Counted from the first letter of the stretch, positions 1 to 8,857 are shown. The stretch: 61,741 nt of DNA from Bacteroidaceae bacterium (GCA_017940565.1 JAGAYH010000015.1:1-61741); one strand, 5' to 3'. The notes: generated by a model not told the origin, from the letters alone. A program made the numbers and translations.

Positions 1-1
1 C

Positions 2-109
2 CTCCTCCTTACCTGTCCCTATCACCCTGTCATTTACGTCATCCTTGCTCTTATCATCTGCTACCTGATTACGTGGGGTTATCTCAGGGCCAAAAGACAG
101 CTGCAATAA
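2..109 (+). CDS. C-terminal tail of a membrane protein (partial)
   Basis: The window opens inside a reading frame that runs 35 codons to a TAA stop. The visible part has a strongly hydrophobic stretch (VIYVILALIICYLITWGY) followed by a short basic, glutamine-rich tail (LRAKRQLQ). This looks like the last membrane helix of an inner-membrane protein with a cytoplasmic tail. Too little is present to name a family; a transporter is a guess. A hairpin follows the stop within ten bases, so this is the end of its transcript. Confidence 0.5.
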   Translation, partial: LLLTCPYHPVIYVILALIICYLITWGYLRAKRQLQ

Positions 110-113
110 AGAC

Positions 114-157
114 CTCGGGCCACCTTGCTTGTTGCAAGGTGGCCCCGAGTTATTCTA
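114..157 (+). terminator. Rho-independent terminator
   Basis: A stem with left arm CTCGGGCCACCTTGC and right arm GCAAGGTGGCCCCGAG (one bulged C), closed by the loop TTGTT, is followed by TTATTCTATT. It sits 4 bases after the stop of the partial membrane gene and 16 bases before the end of the opposing gene, so it may serve both. Confidence 0.75.
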
Positions 158-173
158 TTACGGCTGCGGCCAA

Positions 174-929
174 CTACTCTTCTGCCGTCTCGTCGTCGTA
201 AGATGTCTTCGTGAAATCAATGCTGCCGTTAGGCGCCTCTTTGGCGGGTTCTGCGGGTGTGTCGGCCACTGTTTCTGTTTCTTCGGCACCCTTTTCGGTC
301 GCCTCGGCCGGTGTTTCGCCGGCATTGTCAATAGCAGGCTCTCCTTCGCCACCAGTCGTCTCAGCAGTCTCCACCACGGGCGTTTCCGTTTCAGGCTGCA
401 TCAGTTGGCGGCGTACCTTGCGGAAGATGATGGCCGAGAGCAATTCCTCCAGACCATAGACCACACACGCCATGCCCAGCACCGTTGAAACCAACGCCTG
501 ATTGCTGCCACTGTACACAAATATGAATATGGCGGCCACGGCTATCAACAGCGGCACTACGAAGAAAAATGCCGACACCGGCACCAGTTTCTTGAAGCGC
601 ATCACACTCACCAGCTCGCCCACCGATGCCAGCAGCAGGAAGGCGGCCAATACATATTTAATATAAGGCGTGAGCGCACTGTAACACACCATCAGCAACA
701 GGCCGAAGAGCAGGCTGCCCACACCGACGAGCGGAAAGATGGGGCGCATCGATTCCTGGCCGCCGCGCATTCGGAAATAGGCCACGATGGACACCAGACC
801 GGGGATGAGAAACAGGATGCCGATGATGATTACCAGGGCTTCAGTCGTTTTATCGGGGAATGCCAGCAGCAGTCCGCCTATGCTCAGCGCACAGAGCGCA
901 CGGAAAGTAATGGATTGAACGTATTTCAT
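174..929 (-). CDS. DUF308/HdeD-like multi-pass membrane protein
   Basis: A 251-residue protein. About the first 180 residues contain six or so hydrophobic segments in the pattern of the DUF308/HdeD family (for example FLIPGLVSIVAYF and LLFGLLLMVCYS). The last 70 residues are an acidic, low-complexity tail rich in Glu, Thr, Ala and Pro, probably a flexible cytoplasmic extension. HdeD is linked to acid resistance in E. coli, but the function in Bacteroidales is not known. The start was placed at the ATG of MKYVQS because the upstream in-frame extension is polar and leads straight into that methionine. A possible promoter (TACTTTCG, complement of 964-971) lies upstream. Confidence 0.7.
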   Translation of the reverse strand: MKYVQSITFRALCALSIGGLLLAFPDKTTEALVIIIGILFLIPGLVSIVAYFRMRGGQESMRPIFPLVGVGSLLFGLLLMVCYSALTPYIKYVLAAFLLLASVGELVSVMRFKKLVPVSAFFFVVPLLIAVAAIFIFVYSGSNQALVSTVLGMACVVYGLEELLSAIIFRKVRRQLMQPETETPVVETAETTGGEGEPAIDNAGETPAEATEKGAEETETVADTPAEPAKEAPNGSIDFTKTSYDDETAEE

Positions 930-1003
930 CTTTCTAAGGATTGAAAATGGAGATTTATTTTCTGCGAAAGTACAAAAGTTTTCCCGATTGACAAAAAAAG
1001 TCG

Positions 1004-1011
1004 TAATTTTG
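1004..1011 (+). promoter_or_regulatory. Bacteroidetes -7 promoter element (TAATTTTG)
   Basis: TAATTTTG matches the Bacteroidetes -7 consensus TAnnTTTG and lies 20 bases before the ATG of the histidine phosphatase. No good TTTG -33 box is at the usual distance, so the call is tentative. The short leader implied is common for this group. Confidence 0.45.
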
Positions 1012-1031
1012 TTTCGCATTTCTACTCACAA

Positions 1032-1601
1032 ATGATTGAGCTCTACATCACCCGTCACGGCGAAACCCTAGAAAACGCCAGTCAGATACTCCAAGGCCAC
1101 CTGCCCGGTCACCTCAGCGAACTCGGTCTGCAACAAGCCCGTGAGCTCCGCGACCGGCTGGCCCACATGCCTTTCGACCATATTGTCGTGAGCGACCTGC
1201 AGCGCGCCCTCGACACGGCCCATATCGTCAATGCCGACCGCCAGTTGCCCCTAACCGTCACCCCTCTGTTGCGCGAGCGCGACTGGGGCGAGTACACCGG
1301 TGTCCGCATCCGCGATGTCCAGTCGCGCCGTGTCAGCGACTTCCCGCCCAGTGTGGAAAACGCCGAACAGCTCAGCCGGCGCGCCCGCCGGTTTCTCCAA
1401 TTCCTCCTCAACCATTTCGACGGACAGACCGTTCTTGCCATAGGCCACGGCTATTTCGACCGGTGCATCGTGGCCGAAATCGAGGGCAAGATACCCCACG
1501 ACGTTCCCCGCTGGGGCAACGCCGAAGTGCGCCACATACGCTTGGACCGCCACGCCAAGGCGCTGAAGCCCTGCGGAGGCAACGAAGTCAGTGCCGACTG
1601 A
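1032..1601 (+). CDS. Histidine phosphatase family protein (phosphoglycerate mutase-like)
   Basis: A 189-residue member of the histidine phosphatase (RHG) superfamily. The phospho-acceptor motif TRHGET is at residues 7-12 and the second catalytic histidine is in AIGHGYFDR near residue 150. An acidic catalytic residue is likely in ERDWGEYTG. The family includes phosphoglycerate mutases, sugar phosphatases and the alpha-ribazole phosphatase CobC, so the substrate cannot be fixed by sequence alone. It stands alone between a divergent membrane protein gene and convergent mfd. CobC activity is possible because the cobalamin locus lacks a classical cobC, but it is about 30 kb away and outside that operon. 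Confidence 0.85.
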   Translation: MIELYITRHGETLENASQILQGHLPGHLSELGLQQARELRDRLAHMPFDHIVVSDLQRALDTAHIVNADRQLPLTVTPLLRERDWGEYTGVRIRDVQSRRVSDFPPSVENAEQLSRRARRFLQFLLNHFDGQTVLAIGHGYFDRCIVAEIEGKIPHDVPRWGNAEVRHIRLDRHAKALKPCGGNEVSAD

Positions 1602-1637
1602 CACCACATCCATACATCCCCCTCCCCATCTGCACGC

Positions 1638-1776
1638 ACCGAAGCGGCGTTTCAAAAATCAAAGGCGGCGTCTCAAAATTTTGAGACGCCGTTTCTGCGC
1701 GACGAAGTCCCACTTGTGAGCGACGAAATCAGACCTCCTACGGAGAAATGTCAAAAAAATTGGGATTGTTTTGGGA
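1638..1776. repeat. Long palindrome element A1 with flanking 21-base units
   Basis: The centre is a perfect 24-base palindrome at 1667-1690 made of GGCGTCTCAAAA and its exact reverse complement. A related half unit, GGCGTTTCAAAAATC, precedes it. Two 21-base units beginning GCGACGAA follow it. Bases 1665-1776 align by eye over about 110 bases with the element at 20484-20593. It lies between convergent genes (histidine phosphatase and mfd), where the palindrome probably acts as a two-way terminator, although the flanking T runs are weak. Confidence 0.7.
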
Positions 1777-1804
1777 CAGATATAGGCGGCATGCCCCCCG
1801 GTCA

Positions 1805-4800
1805 TCAATCGGGCTCCATCGCGGCCATGTCGCGGAGCACTTGGAGGGCTTCGGTGGCCGTGGGCACGGCCTTCACCACCATGCGGCGCTTCTGCTTCAC
1901 CTCGCCGAGGGTGCAGCGACGCAGGTTGTGGGTGATGTATGCCAGACTGCGGCCGAAGGTGGCGCTGCGGTAGAAGGCGCTGTCGGGATTGGAGACGAAG
2001 TAGAGCATCATCTGGCCGTTTTTCAGCAGGATGCGCTCCATACCGAGGCTGCGGCCCAAGCGGCGCAGGGGGACGATGTTCATCAGGTCGAGCCCTACCT
2101 GCGGAATGGCGCCGAAACGGTCCACCAGCCGCTGTTTGAAGGCTTCCAGCTGTTCCTCGGTCTGCAACGAGTCGAGTTCGCGGTAGCAGGCCATGCGCTC
2201 GGCACTGCCGGGGATGTATTCCTCAGGCAGATAGAGCGGCAAGTCGGTGTCGATGGTGCAGTCGTCGACGAAAAGGTCGCCCTTGAGTTCATTCGTGGTC
2301 TGGGTGTCGTCGGCATAAAGTTCAGAGAACTCGTCGTTGCGCAATTCGGTGACAGCCTCCGTAAGAATCTTCTGGTAGGTTTCATAGCCCAGGTCGGCAA
2401 TGAAACCGCTCTGCTCGGCTCCGAGCAGATTGCCGGCCCCGCGGATGTCGAGGTCCTGCATGGCTATTTGTATGCCGCTGCCCAGTTCACTGAAGTTTTC
2501 CACAGCCTCGAGCCGGCGGCGGGCATCGGAGGGCAGGTCGGCCAACGGCGGAGCCAACAGGTAGCAGAAGGCCTTGCGATTGCCCCGGCCCACACGGCCA
2601 CGCATCTGATGGAGGTCGCTCAGACCGAAGTGGTCGGCATTGTCGATGATAATGGTGTTGGCGTTAGGTATGTCGATGCCGTTCTCCACGATGGTGGTGG
2701 AGAGCAGCACGTCGAAATCGTGGTTGATGAAGCCCATGACAATCTTTTCCAGCGCTTCGGGCGGCATCTGGCCGTGACCGATGGCCACACGGGCGTCGGG
2801 CACATGCTTGAGGATGAGCTTTTCGACCTCGGCCAGTTTGGCAATGCGGTTGCAGACGAAGAACACCTGGCCGTTGCGGCTGAGTTCGAAGTTGATGGCG
2901 TCGGCTATTACCTCGTGTCCGAAGCGGTGTATCTCCGTGCGTATGGGGTAGCGGTTGGGCGGCGGTGTCTGGAGCACAGAGAGGTCGCGGGCACCCATGA
3001 GCGAGAACTGGAGGGTGCGCGGTATGGGCGTGGCGCTCATGGTAAGGGTATCGACGTTGACACGGAGCTGGCGCAACTTCTCCTTCACGGCCACGCCGAA
3101 CTTTTGTTCTTCATCGATGATGAGCAGGCCGAGGTCCTTGAACTGCACCGTCTTGCTGATGAGCATGTGGGTGCCGATGACAATCTCCACCTGGCCGTTT
3201 TTCAGGCCGTCCTTTATTTCCTTGGCCTTGGCGGCCGACCGGGCCCGGCTGAGATATTCCACCCGCACGGGGAAATCCTTCAGACGGTCGCAAAAAGTGT
3301 GGTAATGCTGATAGGCCAATACCGTCGTAGGCACAAGCACGGCCACCTGCTTGCCGTCGGTGGCGGCCTTGAAGGCGGCGCGCACGGCTATCTCGGTTTT
3401 GCCAAAGCCCACGTCGCCACAGACGAGGCGGTCCATGGGCCGCTGGCTCTCCATGTCGTGCTTCACCTCCTGGGTGACGCGCAACTGGTCGGGGGTGTCT
3501 TCGTAGAGGAAGCTGGCTTCCAGTTCGTGCTGCATGTAACTGTCGGCACTGAACGCAAAGCCCTTCTCCTGCCGTCGCTGGGCATAGAGGCGGATGAGGT
3601 CGCGGGCGATGTCCTTGATTTTCTTCTTGGTGCGGTCCTTCAACTTTTCCCAAGCTCCGCCGCCAAGACGGTTCAGGCGGGGGGCTTCGCCCTCACTGCC
3701 CTTGTACTTGCTGACCTTGTTGAGCGAATGGATGGAGACATAGACCACGTCGTTGCCGTGGTAGATGAGTTTCATCACTTCCTGTTCCACTCCGCCCGTA
3801 ACCACATGGACCAGTCCGACGAACTGGCCGATGCCGTGGTCCACATGAGTAACATAATCGCCGGGTTCAAACTGGTTGAGTTCTTTCAGCGACAGGGCAA
3901 CCTTGCCACTGCGGGCACGGTCGCTCTTGAGGTTGTATTTATGGAAACGGTCAAAAATCTGGTGATCGGTGAACACGCAGACACGCAGGTTGTCGTCGAC
4001 GAAACCGGCATGAAGGGTACGCCGCACGGGAGTAAACAGGACCCGGCTGTTTATTTCATCGAAGATGTCGCGCAAGCGCTCGTTCTGCTTCTCACTGTCT
4101 GCAAGAATATACACTTTGTAGCCTTCGGCTATGCTGCCAGCCAACGAGTCGGCCAAAAGGTCAAAGTTCTTATGGAACAACGGCTGGGGCGAAGTCTGAA
4201 ACTTCAGTCGGGTGCCAGCCATGCGGTCGGGACGATATCCGAGAATGACCTGACGGAAAGCCTGACTCTCTGTTTTCAACTCGTCACTGCGAAGCAAGAA
4301 TAATTTTTTCATCTTGCCGTTAAGTTCCGCCTCGCTCATGCCGGTGGCAGATGTGGAAGTCATCTCGATGAGCGCCTGCTGGGTGAACCCTTCTTCGTAA
4401 ATACGTCCCACAGCTTCCGTCACATACTGTGGACTGCGCCACACCGTCAGGCTGCCTTGGGGTAAGAAATGGAGCAACGACACCCGCCCGACAGACTGTT
4501 CGTCAACAGCAGGCACTATCACGGCCTCGTCTTTACGTGACTCGCTCAACTGACTTTCCACGTTGAAGGTACGGATGCTGTCCAACTCGTCACCGAAGAA
4601 ATCCAAACGATATGGCAATTCGGAACTGAATGAAAAGACATCCAAGATGCTGCCACGCAGTGCAAAGTCGCCCGGTTCATAGACATAATCGGTACGGTGC
4701 ATGCCCAAATCAAGCAACTGGTGTTCCAAGTCGGACAAATCATAACTGTCACCCACCCTAACGCGAAGAGAACGGGCCGAAAGTGTTTCCTGCTCCACCA

Positions 4801-5191
4801 CCTTGGAAGCCAAAGCTTCCGGAAAAGTCACAATAAAAAGTGAAGGGCTATCTGACGAGAGCCGCGAGAGCACTTCGGTGCGGAGTATCTCGTTGGCGGC
4901 ATCACGCTGGCCATATTTCACAGCCCGGCGGAAGGCCGAGGGGAAAAACAACACACGCTGCTCACCCATGAGTTGCACCAAATCATGATAGAAATAGCCG
5001 GCTTCATCTTCATCGTTGAGCACAAAGAGTACTGAAGAGGAAAGTTCAAGCGCGGCAAACACCAAGGCTGGCGACGAGCCTTGCAAGTTTTCCAAAAAGA
5101 CGGGCGACAGACTGCCGTCGGCCAACACCCGCCTTAGAGCCTTGACCTGAGAGTGACGCGAGAACAACGCCAAGAGACCGTCTGCATTCAT
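1805..5191 (-). CDS. mfd: Transcription-repair coupling factor Mfd
   Basis: An 1128-residue protein of normal Mfd length. Mfd removes RNA polymerase stalled at DNA lesions and recruits UvrA for nucleotide excision repair. The N-terminal third has the UvrB-like fold region. The RNA-polymerase-interacting domain follows, with YVTHVDHGIGQFVGL. The translocase has Walker A GDVGFGKTE, the DEEQ form of motif II in LLIIDEEQKFG, and motif VI QMRGRVGR. The C-terminal TRCF domain is present. It begins 7 bases after the stop of dnaX on the same strand, so the two are probably co-transcribed. It ends facing the A1 palindrome. Confidence 0.97.
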   Translation of the reverse strand: MNADGLLALFSRHSQVKALRRVLADGSLSPVFLENLQGSSPALVFAALELSSSVLFVLNDEDEAGYFYHDLVQLMGEQRVLFFPSAFRRAVKYGQRDAANEILRTEVLSRLSSDSPSLFIVTFPEALASKVVEQETLSARSLRVRVGDSYDLSDLEHQLLDLGMHRTDYVYEPGDFALRGSILDVFSFSSELPYRLDFFGDELDSIRTFNVESQLSESRKDEAVIVPAVDEQSVGRVSLLHFLPQGSLTVWRSPQYVTEAVGRIYEEGFTQQALIEMTSTSATGMSEAELNGKMKKLFLLRSDELKTESQAFRQVILGYRPDRMAGTRLKFQTSPQPLFHKNFDLLADSLAGSIAEGYKVYILADSEKQNERLRDIFDEINSRVLFTPVRRTLHAGFVDDNLRVCVFTDHQIFDRFHKYNLKSDRARSGKVALSLKELNQFEPGDYVTHVDHGIGQFVGLVHVVTGGVEQEVMKLIYHGNDVVYVSIHSLNKVSKYKGSEGEAPRLNRLGGGAWEKLKDRTKKKIKDIARDLIRLYAQRRQEKGFAFSADSYMQHELEASFLYEDTPDQLRVTQEVKHDMESQRPMDRLVCGDVGFGKTEIAVRAAFKAATDGKQVAVLVPTTVLAYQHYHTFCDRLKDFPVRVEYLSRARSAAKAKEIKDGLKNGQVEIVIGTHMLISKTVQFKDLGLLIIDEEQKFGVAVKEKLRQLRVNVDTLTMSATPIPRTLQFSLMGARDLSVLQTPPPNRYPIRTEIHRFGHEVIADAINFELSRNGQVFFVCNRIAKLAEVEKLILKHVPDARVAIGHGQMPPEALEKIVMGFINHDFDVLLSTTIVENGIDIPNANTIIIDNADHFGLSDLHQMRGRVGRGNRKAFCYLLAPPLADLPSDARRRLEAVENFSELGSGIQIAMQDLDIRGAGNLLGAEQSGFIADLGYETYQKILTEAVTELRNDEFSELYADDTQTTNELKGDLFVDDCTIDTDLPLYLPEEYIPGSAERMACYRELDSLQTEEQLEAFKQRLVDRFGAIPQVGLDLMNIVPLRRLGRSLGMERILLKNGQMMLYFVSNPDSAFYRSATFGRSLAYITHNLRRCTLGEVKQKRRMVVKAVPTATEALQVLRDMAAMEPD

Positions 5192-5198
5192 CTTACTG

Positions 5199-7025
5199 CT
5201 ATAACTCCACTTGAAGATTGAGGTCCTTCTGCAAACGGCTGAGAGCTTCGTTTCGACTCATCATCTCCTCAAACTGCTCCTTGGGGTCATAGCGTTTCAA
5301 CTGTTCAACAGAGATTTCTACCAGTTTGATTTCAACGCGGATCTTATGGTTATTGAGCTGCTGTTGCAAATAAGCTTCGATACGGGGCACATAGGGACGG
5401 ATCAAATTGCGAAGCATTTCATTGAAAACAGCCACCTCGATCTTTTCATTCTCTTTAAGTTTCAACTCCAAACCCTGTAAGCGCATGCTGGCCACATGGT
5501 CTTCTTTGTCTAGCAACAGGGCAAATTGTTGCCAATAATACAACAACTCTTTCTCGCCGAAGGGCACTTCACCCAAAACACTCGGCATTTGGAGGGCTGG
5601 CGATGCTGCTTCCGATGCCGGCTCAGGCGTTTTGTCCTCTGAAGGAACGGTCTTGGCCAGAGTGGAAGGATTTAGGTTTATCTTAGGAATCTTGGTTACC
5701 TTAGGGATTGGTGCAGAGTCAGATTTCTTCGAAACTGCAGGCACAGCAGGTTCTGCAGCCTGTTGAGCCGAGGGTCCGGGATGAGCCGCAACGGTTGCCT
5801 CAGGCTTGGCTGCGGGTGAGACAAGAGCAGATTGAGCCGCAGACTTCGGCATTGAAGTGGCGGCTTTCACATTAGTGTCTCGAAACAGGGGTTTTAATGT
5901 CTTTTGGGGGCGGGCCCCCGCACCGGGGTCTTCCTCATCAAACTGTGCCGTTTCTATTAAGGTGATTTCCACTGCAAGACGCTTGTTATAGGCGTTCTTA
6001 TATTCGTTTGAGCAACGGTCACAGCGGGCGATGGCATAATATAAAAATTTCAAGGGGCACTGCTTCGCCTGCTCTGCATAACGTGTTCTCAAATTGGCCG
6101 CCACATCAAGCAAAGAGACGGTCTCCTCGTCACGACTCACAAGCAAGTTGCGCAGATGACTGGCCAAACCGCCCATGAAGACACCGCCGTCGAAACCTTT
6201 GTTCACAATATCATTGAACAGCATTAAGGCCGCACTGACCCGATGCTCAAGCAAAATTTCCGTCATCTGGAAATAGTAGTCATAATCCAGGAAATTCAAG
6301 CTTTTCAACACACTCTCATGTGTAATGTTTCCACCGGAGAAGTTGGTCACCTGGTCAAAGATGGACAAGGCGTCGCGCATGCCACCGTCGGCCTTCTGGG
6401 CGATGAGGTTCAAAGCATTTTCCTCATAAGTGATGCCTTCTTTCTCAGCCACCATCTTCAAATTTCCGATGATATCTTCAATTTCCATACGATTGAAATC
6501 GAAGATCTGACAACGGCTCAATATCGTGGGAAGTATCTTCTGCTTTTCTGTCGTAGCCAGGATGAAAATGACATACGAGGGCGGCTCTTCCAGCGTTTTA
6601 AGCAAAGCATTGGCAGCACTGGGCGAAAGCATGTGCACCTCGTCAAGGATTATCACTTTATACTTACCCAACTGCGGCGGAATGCGTACCTGCTCTATAA
6701 TGACACGCACATCGTCCACCGAATTGTTGGCTGCGGCATTGAGTTCCTGTATGTTCATGCTGCGCTGCTCGTTGAACGAAACACAACTTTCGCAAGCATT
6801 GCACGCTTCACCGTCCTCATGCGGACTCAGGCAGTTTATGGCTTTCGCAAAAATGCGGGCACAAGTGGTCTTGCCCACACCGCGCGGACCACAGAACAAA
6901 TAGGCGCTGGCCAGTTTGTGACTGGTAATGGCACGCTTCAATGTATCTGTCAAAGCCCGCTGGCCCACAACGTCGTCAAACGTCTGTGGACGGTATTTGC
7001 GAGCGGATACGATAAAATCCTTCAT
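5199..7025 (-). CDS. dnaX: DNA polymerase III subunit gamma/tau
   Basis: A 608-residue clamp-loader ATPase subunit. Residues near 45 carry Walker A GPRGVGKTT, followed by a zinc-binding cysteine cluster (C then CNACESC), Walker B IILDEVHML and sensor motif LSRCQIF. Residues about 390-490 are a Pro/Ala/Lys-rich linker, and the C-terminal 120 residues form a tau-like domain. The start MKDFIVSARKYRPQTF is typical of the family. It is the first gene of a dnaX-mfd pair, divergent from the ftsB-like gene. A heptameric slippery site for a shorter gamma form was looked for and not seen. Confidence 0.96.
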   Translation of the reverse strand: MKDFIVSARKYRPQTFDDVVGQRALTDTLKRAITSHKLASAYLFCGPRGVGKTTCARIFAKAINCLSPHEDGEACNACESCVSFNEQRSMNIQELNAAANNSVDDVRVIIEQVRIPPQLGKYKVIILDEVHMLSPSAANALLKTLEEPPSYVIFILATTEKQKILPTILSRCQIFDFNRMEIEDIIGNLKMVAEKEGITYEENALNLIAQKADGGMRDALSIFDQVTNFSGGNITHESVLKSLNFLDYDYYFQMTEILLEHRVSAALMLFNDIVNKGFDGGVFMGGLASHLRNLLVSRDEETVSLLDVAANLRTRYAEQAKQCPLKFLYYAIARCDRCSNEYKNAYNKRLAVEITLIETAQFDEEDPGAGARPQKTLKPLFRDTNVKAATSMPKSAAQSALVSPAAKPEATVAAHPGPSAQQAAEPAVPAVSKKSDSAPIPKVTKIPKINLNPSTLAKTVPSEDKTPEPASEAASPALQMPSVLGEVPFGEKELLYYWQQFALLLDKEDHVASMRLQGLELKLKENEKIEVAVFNEMLRNLIRPYVPRIEAYLQQQLNNHKIRVEIKLVEISVEQLKRYDPKEQFEEMMSRNEALSRLQKDLNLQVEL

Positions 7026-7047
7026 TTCTTATTCAGTTATTATTGCG

Positions 7048-7055
7048 CAAAGTTA
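7048..7055 (-). promoter_or_regulatory. -7 promoter element for dnaX (TAACTTTG)
   Basis: The complement reads TAACTTTG, matching TAnnTTTG, 22 bases upstream of the dnaX ATG. No convincing -33 TTTG box accompanies it. The divergent ftsB-like gene has its own TATCTTTG at 7100-7107. Confidence 0.5.
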
Positions 7056-7128
7056 TAAAAAAGTCGCTTAAACGATGCCTTAGGTTGGAAGGAATTATTT
7101 ATCTTTGCGCCATATTCGCAGTAAGTCT

Positions 7129-7428
7129 ATGTCAAAAATACGCTCTTTTTGGAATTTTATCTGCCGCTACAAGTACATAGTGGCCATTATCGTATTCATT
7201 GCCGTCGTCGGTTTTCTTGACACCAACAGCTATTTCAACATTGCCAAACTCAAGAAAGAGGCCAGCCTGCTGGAGCGGGAGAGAGACAACTACATGTCGC
7301 AATATGAACGCGACACGAAACAGCTCCATGAACTCGAATCCAGTCCCAAAGCCATGGAGCGCATCGCCCGTGAACGCTATTTCATGAAAAAACCCAACGA
7401 GGACATATATATTATTAAGGACAACTGA
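7129..7428 (+). CDS. FtsB/DivIC-family septum formation protein
   Basis: A 99-residue single-pass membrane protein of the FtsB/DivIC family, which forms part of the FtsQLB-type division complex. A short basic N-terminus (MSKIRSFWNFICRYKY) is followed by one helix (IVAIIVFIAVVGFLD), then a coiled coil rich in Lys and Glu (residues 37-75), and the family tail motif ERIARERYFMKKPNEDIYII. The ATG at 7129 is preferred over an upstream TTG because the extra residues are poorly hydrophobic and overlap the likely promoter TATCTTTG. The next gene starts 16 bases downstream and is probably co-transcribed. Confidence 0.88.
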   Translation: MSKIRSFWNFICRYKYIVAIIVFIAVVGFLDTNSYFNIAKLKKEASLLERERDNYMSQYERDTKQLHELESSPKAMERIARERYFMKKPNEDIYIIKDN

Positions 7429-7444
7429 CTCCCGGCATCTTGAA

Positions 7445-7813
7445 ATGAAAGCACTGACCCCATTACAAAATTTCCTGTTCCAATTAGGCGGTTGCCTTCT
7501 CATAGGCGGCCTCTTCCTGCGCATCCTCAACTTGCCACAAATCGGCACTTGGATCTATTGCATCGGTGCCATCGCTTTTGCTGCCATGCAGTTGGTCAAC
7601 CGCTACGAAGGCCCGTCCCTCACCATCCGACGCTTGCGCCGCCAACAAATCTTGGGGGCTTTCCTGCTCATTCTTAGCGGCGCGCTGATGATGGCACAGG
7701 ACTGCCAGTGGATGTTCAAGAGGAACCAATGGGTTGTGTGCCTCATGGTAGCCGCCATACTGGAGGTGTACACGGCCTTCCGTATTCCCAACGAATTGAA
7801 AAAAGAGGAATAA
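7445..7813 (+). CDS. Small conserved four-helix membrane protein
   Basis: A 122-residue hydrophobic protein with about four membrane segments (FLFQLGGCLLIGGLFLRIL, GTWIYCIGAIAFAAMQLV, ILGAFLLILSGALMMA and WVVCLMVAAILEVYTAF). A basic loop, IRRLRRQQ, lies between the second and third. I do not recognise a named family. It follows the ftsB-like gene by 16 bases on the same strand and probably shares its transcript, which hints at a cell-envelope role but does not prove it. Confidence 0.6.
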   Translation: MKALTPLQNFLFQLGGCLLIGGLFLRILNLPQIGTWIYCIGAIAFAAMQLVNRYEGPSLTIRRLRRQQILGAFLLILSGALMMAQDCQWMFKRNQWVVCLMVAAILEVYTAFRIPNELKKEE

Positions 7814-7958
7814 CAGCCCGCCTGCTTCAATTTTGATTTTTTTACAAATACACGGGCCACAACCTCGTATTTCAACACACTTTAACGTCCTTTTCTGAAA
7901 CAAGCATAAAAGTCCTTGTTTTTGATTAATAAAAGACGCAATATATCTACAAGATTAC

Positions 7959-7966
7959 TATATTTG
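7959..7966 (+). promoter_or_regulatory. -7 promoter element (TATATTTG)
   Basis: TATATTTG fits TAnnTTTG and lies 25 bases before the ATG of the DUF4369 lipoprotein. No matching -33 TTTG is at the expected distance. Confidence 0.45.
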
Positions 7967-7991
7967 CACTGAAAAAGTCAGACACGAACTG

Positions 7992-8771
7992 ATGATGCAA
8001 AGCAATTCGAACATTTGCAGCGATGCTCATGCGCCCACTGCCTCCACCAGAAAAGGCCGTGGCGCACTACGTTTTTGCTATACTTGGCTCGCCTGCCTCT
8101 GCCTCATGGCATGCAGCACCCAGTACAACATCAACGGCGACTCCAGTGTCTCTACCCTTGACGGACGGATGCTCTACCTGAAAGCCGTCACTCAGGACAA
8201 CAGCATGGAAAACATTGACTCCTGCGAAGTCGTCCACGGCAAATTCACGTTCATGGGCACGATGGACTCCATCTGTATGGGCGAGCTCACCATGGACAAC
8301 ATCAGCGTCATGCCCGTGGTCATTGAGAATGGCGATGTCACCATCTTCATCAACGAAATGGAGCAACGGGTTGTCGGCGGCTCACTCAACAACAAGCTCT
8401 ACCAGTTCCTCAACGCCCGCAACCAGTTGGAAAACGAAATCATGGAGCTTTCCAGCCAGGAAGCCCGCGCCATCCTCTCGGGCAACAGCTCCATCGACCT
8501 TCACTTTAAACTACAGGAAAAGATGGACAAAGTCTATGCCAAGATTGAGCGCCTTGAGGCCAATTTTGTCATTGACAACAGCGACAACATCCTGGGCCGC
8601 TCCTTCTTCATGGAACTGTGCAACCGCACCCCCGGGCCCATGCTGACCCCACAGATGAAGCACATTCTCAAGAAAGCACCGGCCAAATTTCTCCGACAGC
8701 CTTTCGTAGAAAACTATGTGCGGGCCGCCGAAGCCAACCATCGTTTCATCCGACAGATGAACAGTAACTGA
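7992..8771 (+). CDS. DUF4369 domain-containing lipoprotein
   Basis: A 259-residue predicted lipoprotein. Its N-terminus is unusually long and polar (about 25 residues) before the hydrophobic core and lipobox WLACLCLMAC, so the mature protein would start at the cysteine near residue 41. The following beta-rich domain (NGDSSVSTLDGRMLYLKAV ... CEVVHGKFTFMGTM) matches the DUF4369 pattern seen at the N-terminus of many Bacteroidales thiol-disulfide proteins. No thioredoxin CxxC motif is present. Instead a helical region follows (residues 130-190). Function unknown. No later methionine lies before the signal, so the long N-terminus is kept. Confidence 0.7.
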   Translation: MMQSNSNICSDAHAPTASTRKGRGALRFCYTWLACLCLMACSTQYNINGDSSVSTLDGRMLYLKAVTQDNSMENIDSCEVVHGKFTFMGTMDSICMGELTMDNISVMPVVIENGDVTIFINEMEQRVVGGSLNNKLYQFLNARNQLENEIMELSSQEARAILSGNSSIDLHFKLQEKMDKVYAKIERLEANFVIDNSDNILGRSFFMELCNRTPGPMLTPQMKHILKKAPAKFLRQPFVENYVRAAEANHRFIRQMNSN

Positions 8772-8804
8772 TACTTCCCCCACAGAAGTCCGACCTTTAA
8801 CGGC

Positions 8805-8840
8805 AAAGGCGGCGCCTCAAAATTTTGAGGCGCCGCCTTT
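8805..8840. terminator. Perfect 36-base palindrome A2, two-way terminator
   Basis: AAAGGCGGCGCCTCAAAA is followed directly by its exact reverse complement, giving an 18-bp stem or cruciform with T runs on both strands. It sits between the convergent DUF4369 lipoprotein gene and the DUF4091 gene. It belongs to the same family as the palindromes at 1667, 13231 and 61702. The preceding bases (CAGAAGTCCGACC) resemble the flank of the other copies. Confidence 0.8.
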
Positions 8841-8857
8841 GTTTGCTCAAGAGGCCG

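Noticed and set aside
1032-1601. Naming the histidine phosphatase cobC
   Set aside because: The RHG family is broad, and the gene is far from the cobalamin locus and without a riboswitch; the name would rest on need rather than sequence.
1748-4303. Long plus-strand frame of about 850 codons opposite mfd
   Set aside because: It is entirely antisense to a clear mfd, has no family resemblance, and its residue make-up (rich in His, Val, Gly) is that of a reverse-complement shadow.
5895-5945. GC hairpin in dnaX as a programmed frameshift signal
   Set aside because: A GGGGGCCCGCCCCC-type stem exists, but no slippery heptamer lies just upstream, and the frame continues normally to a full-length tau.
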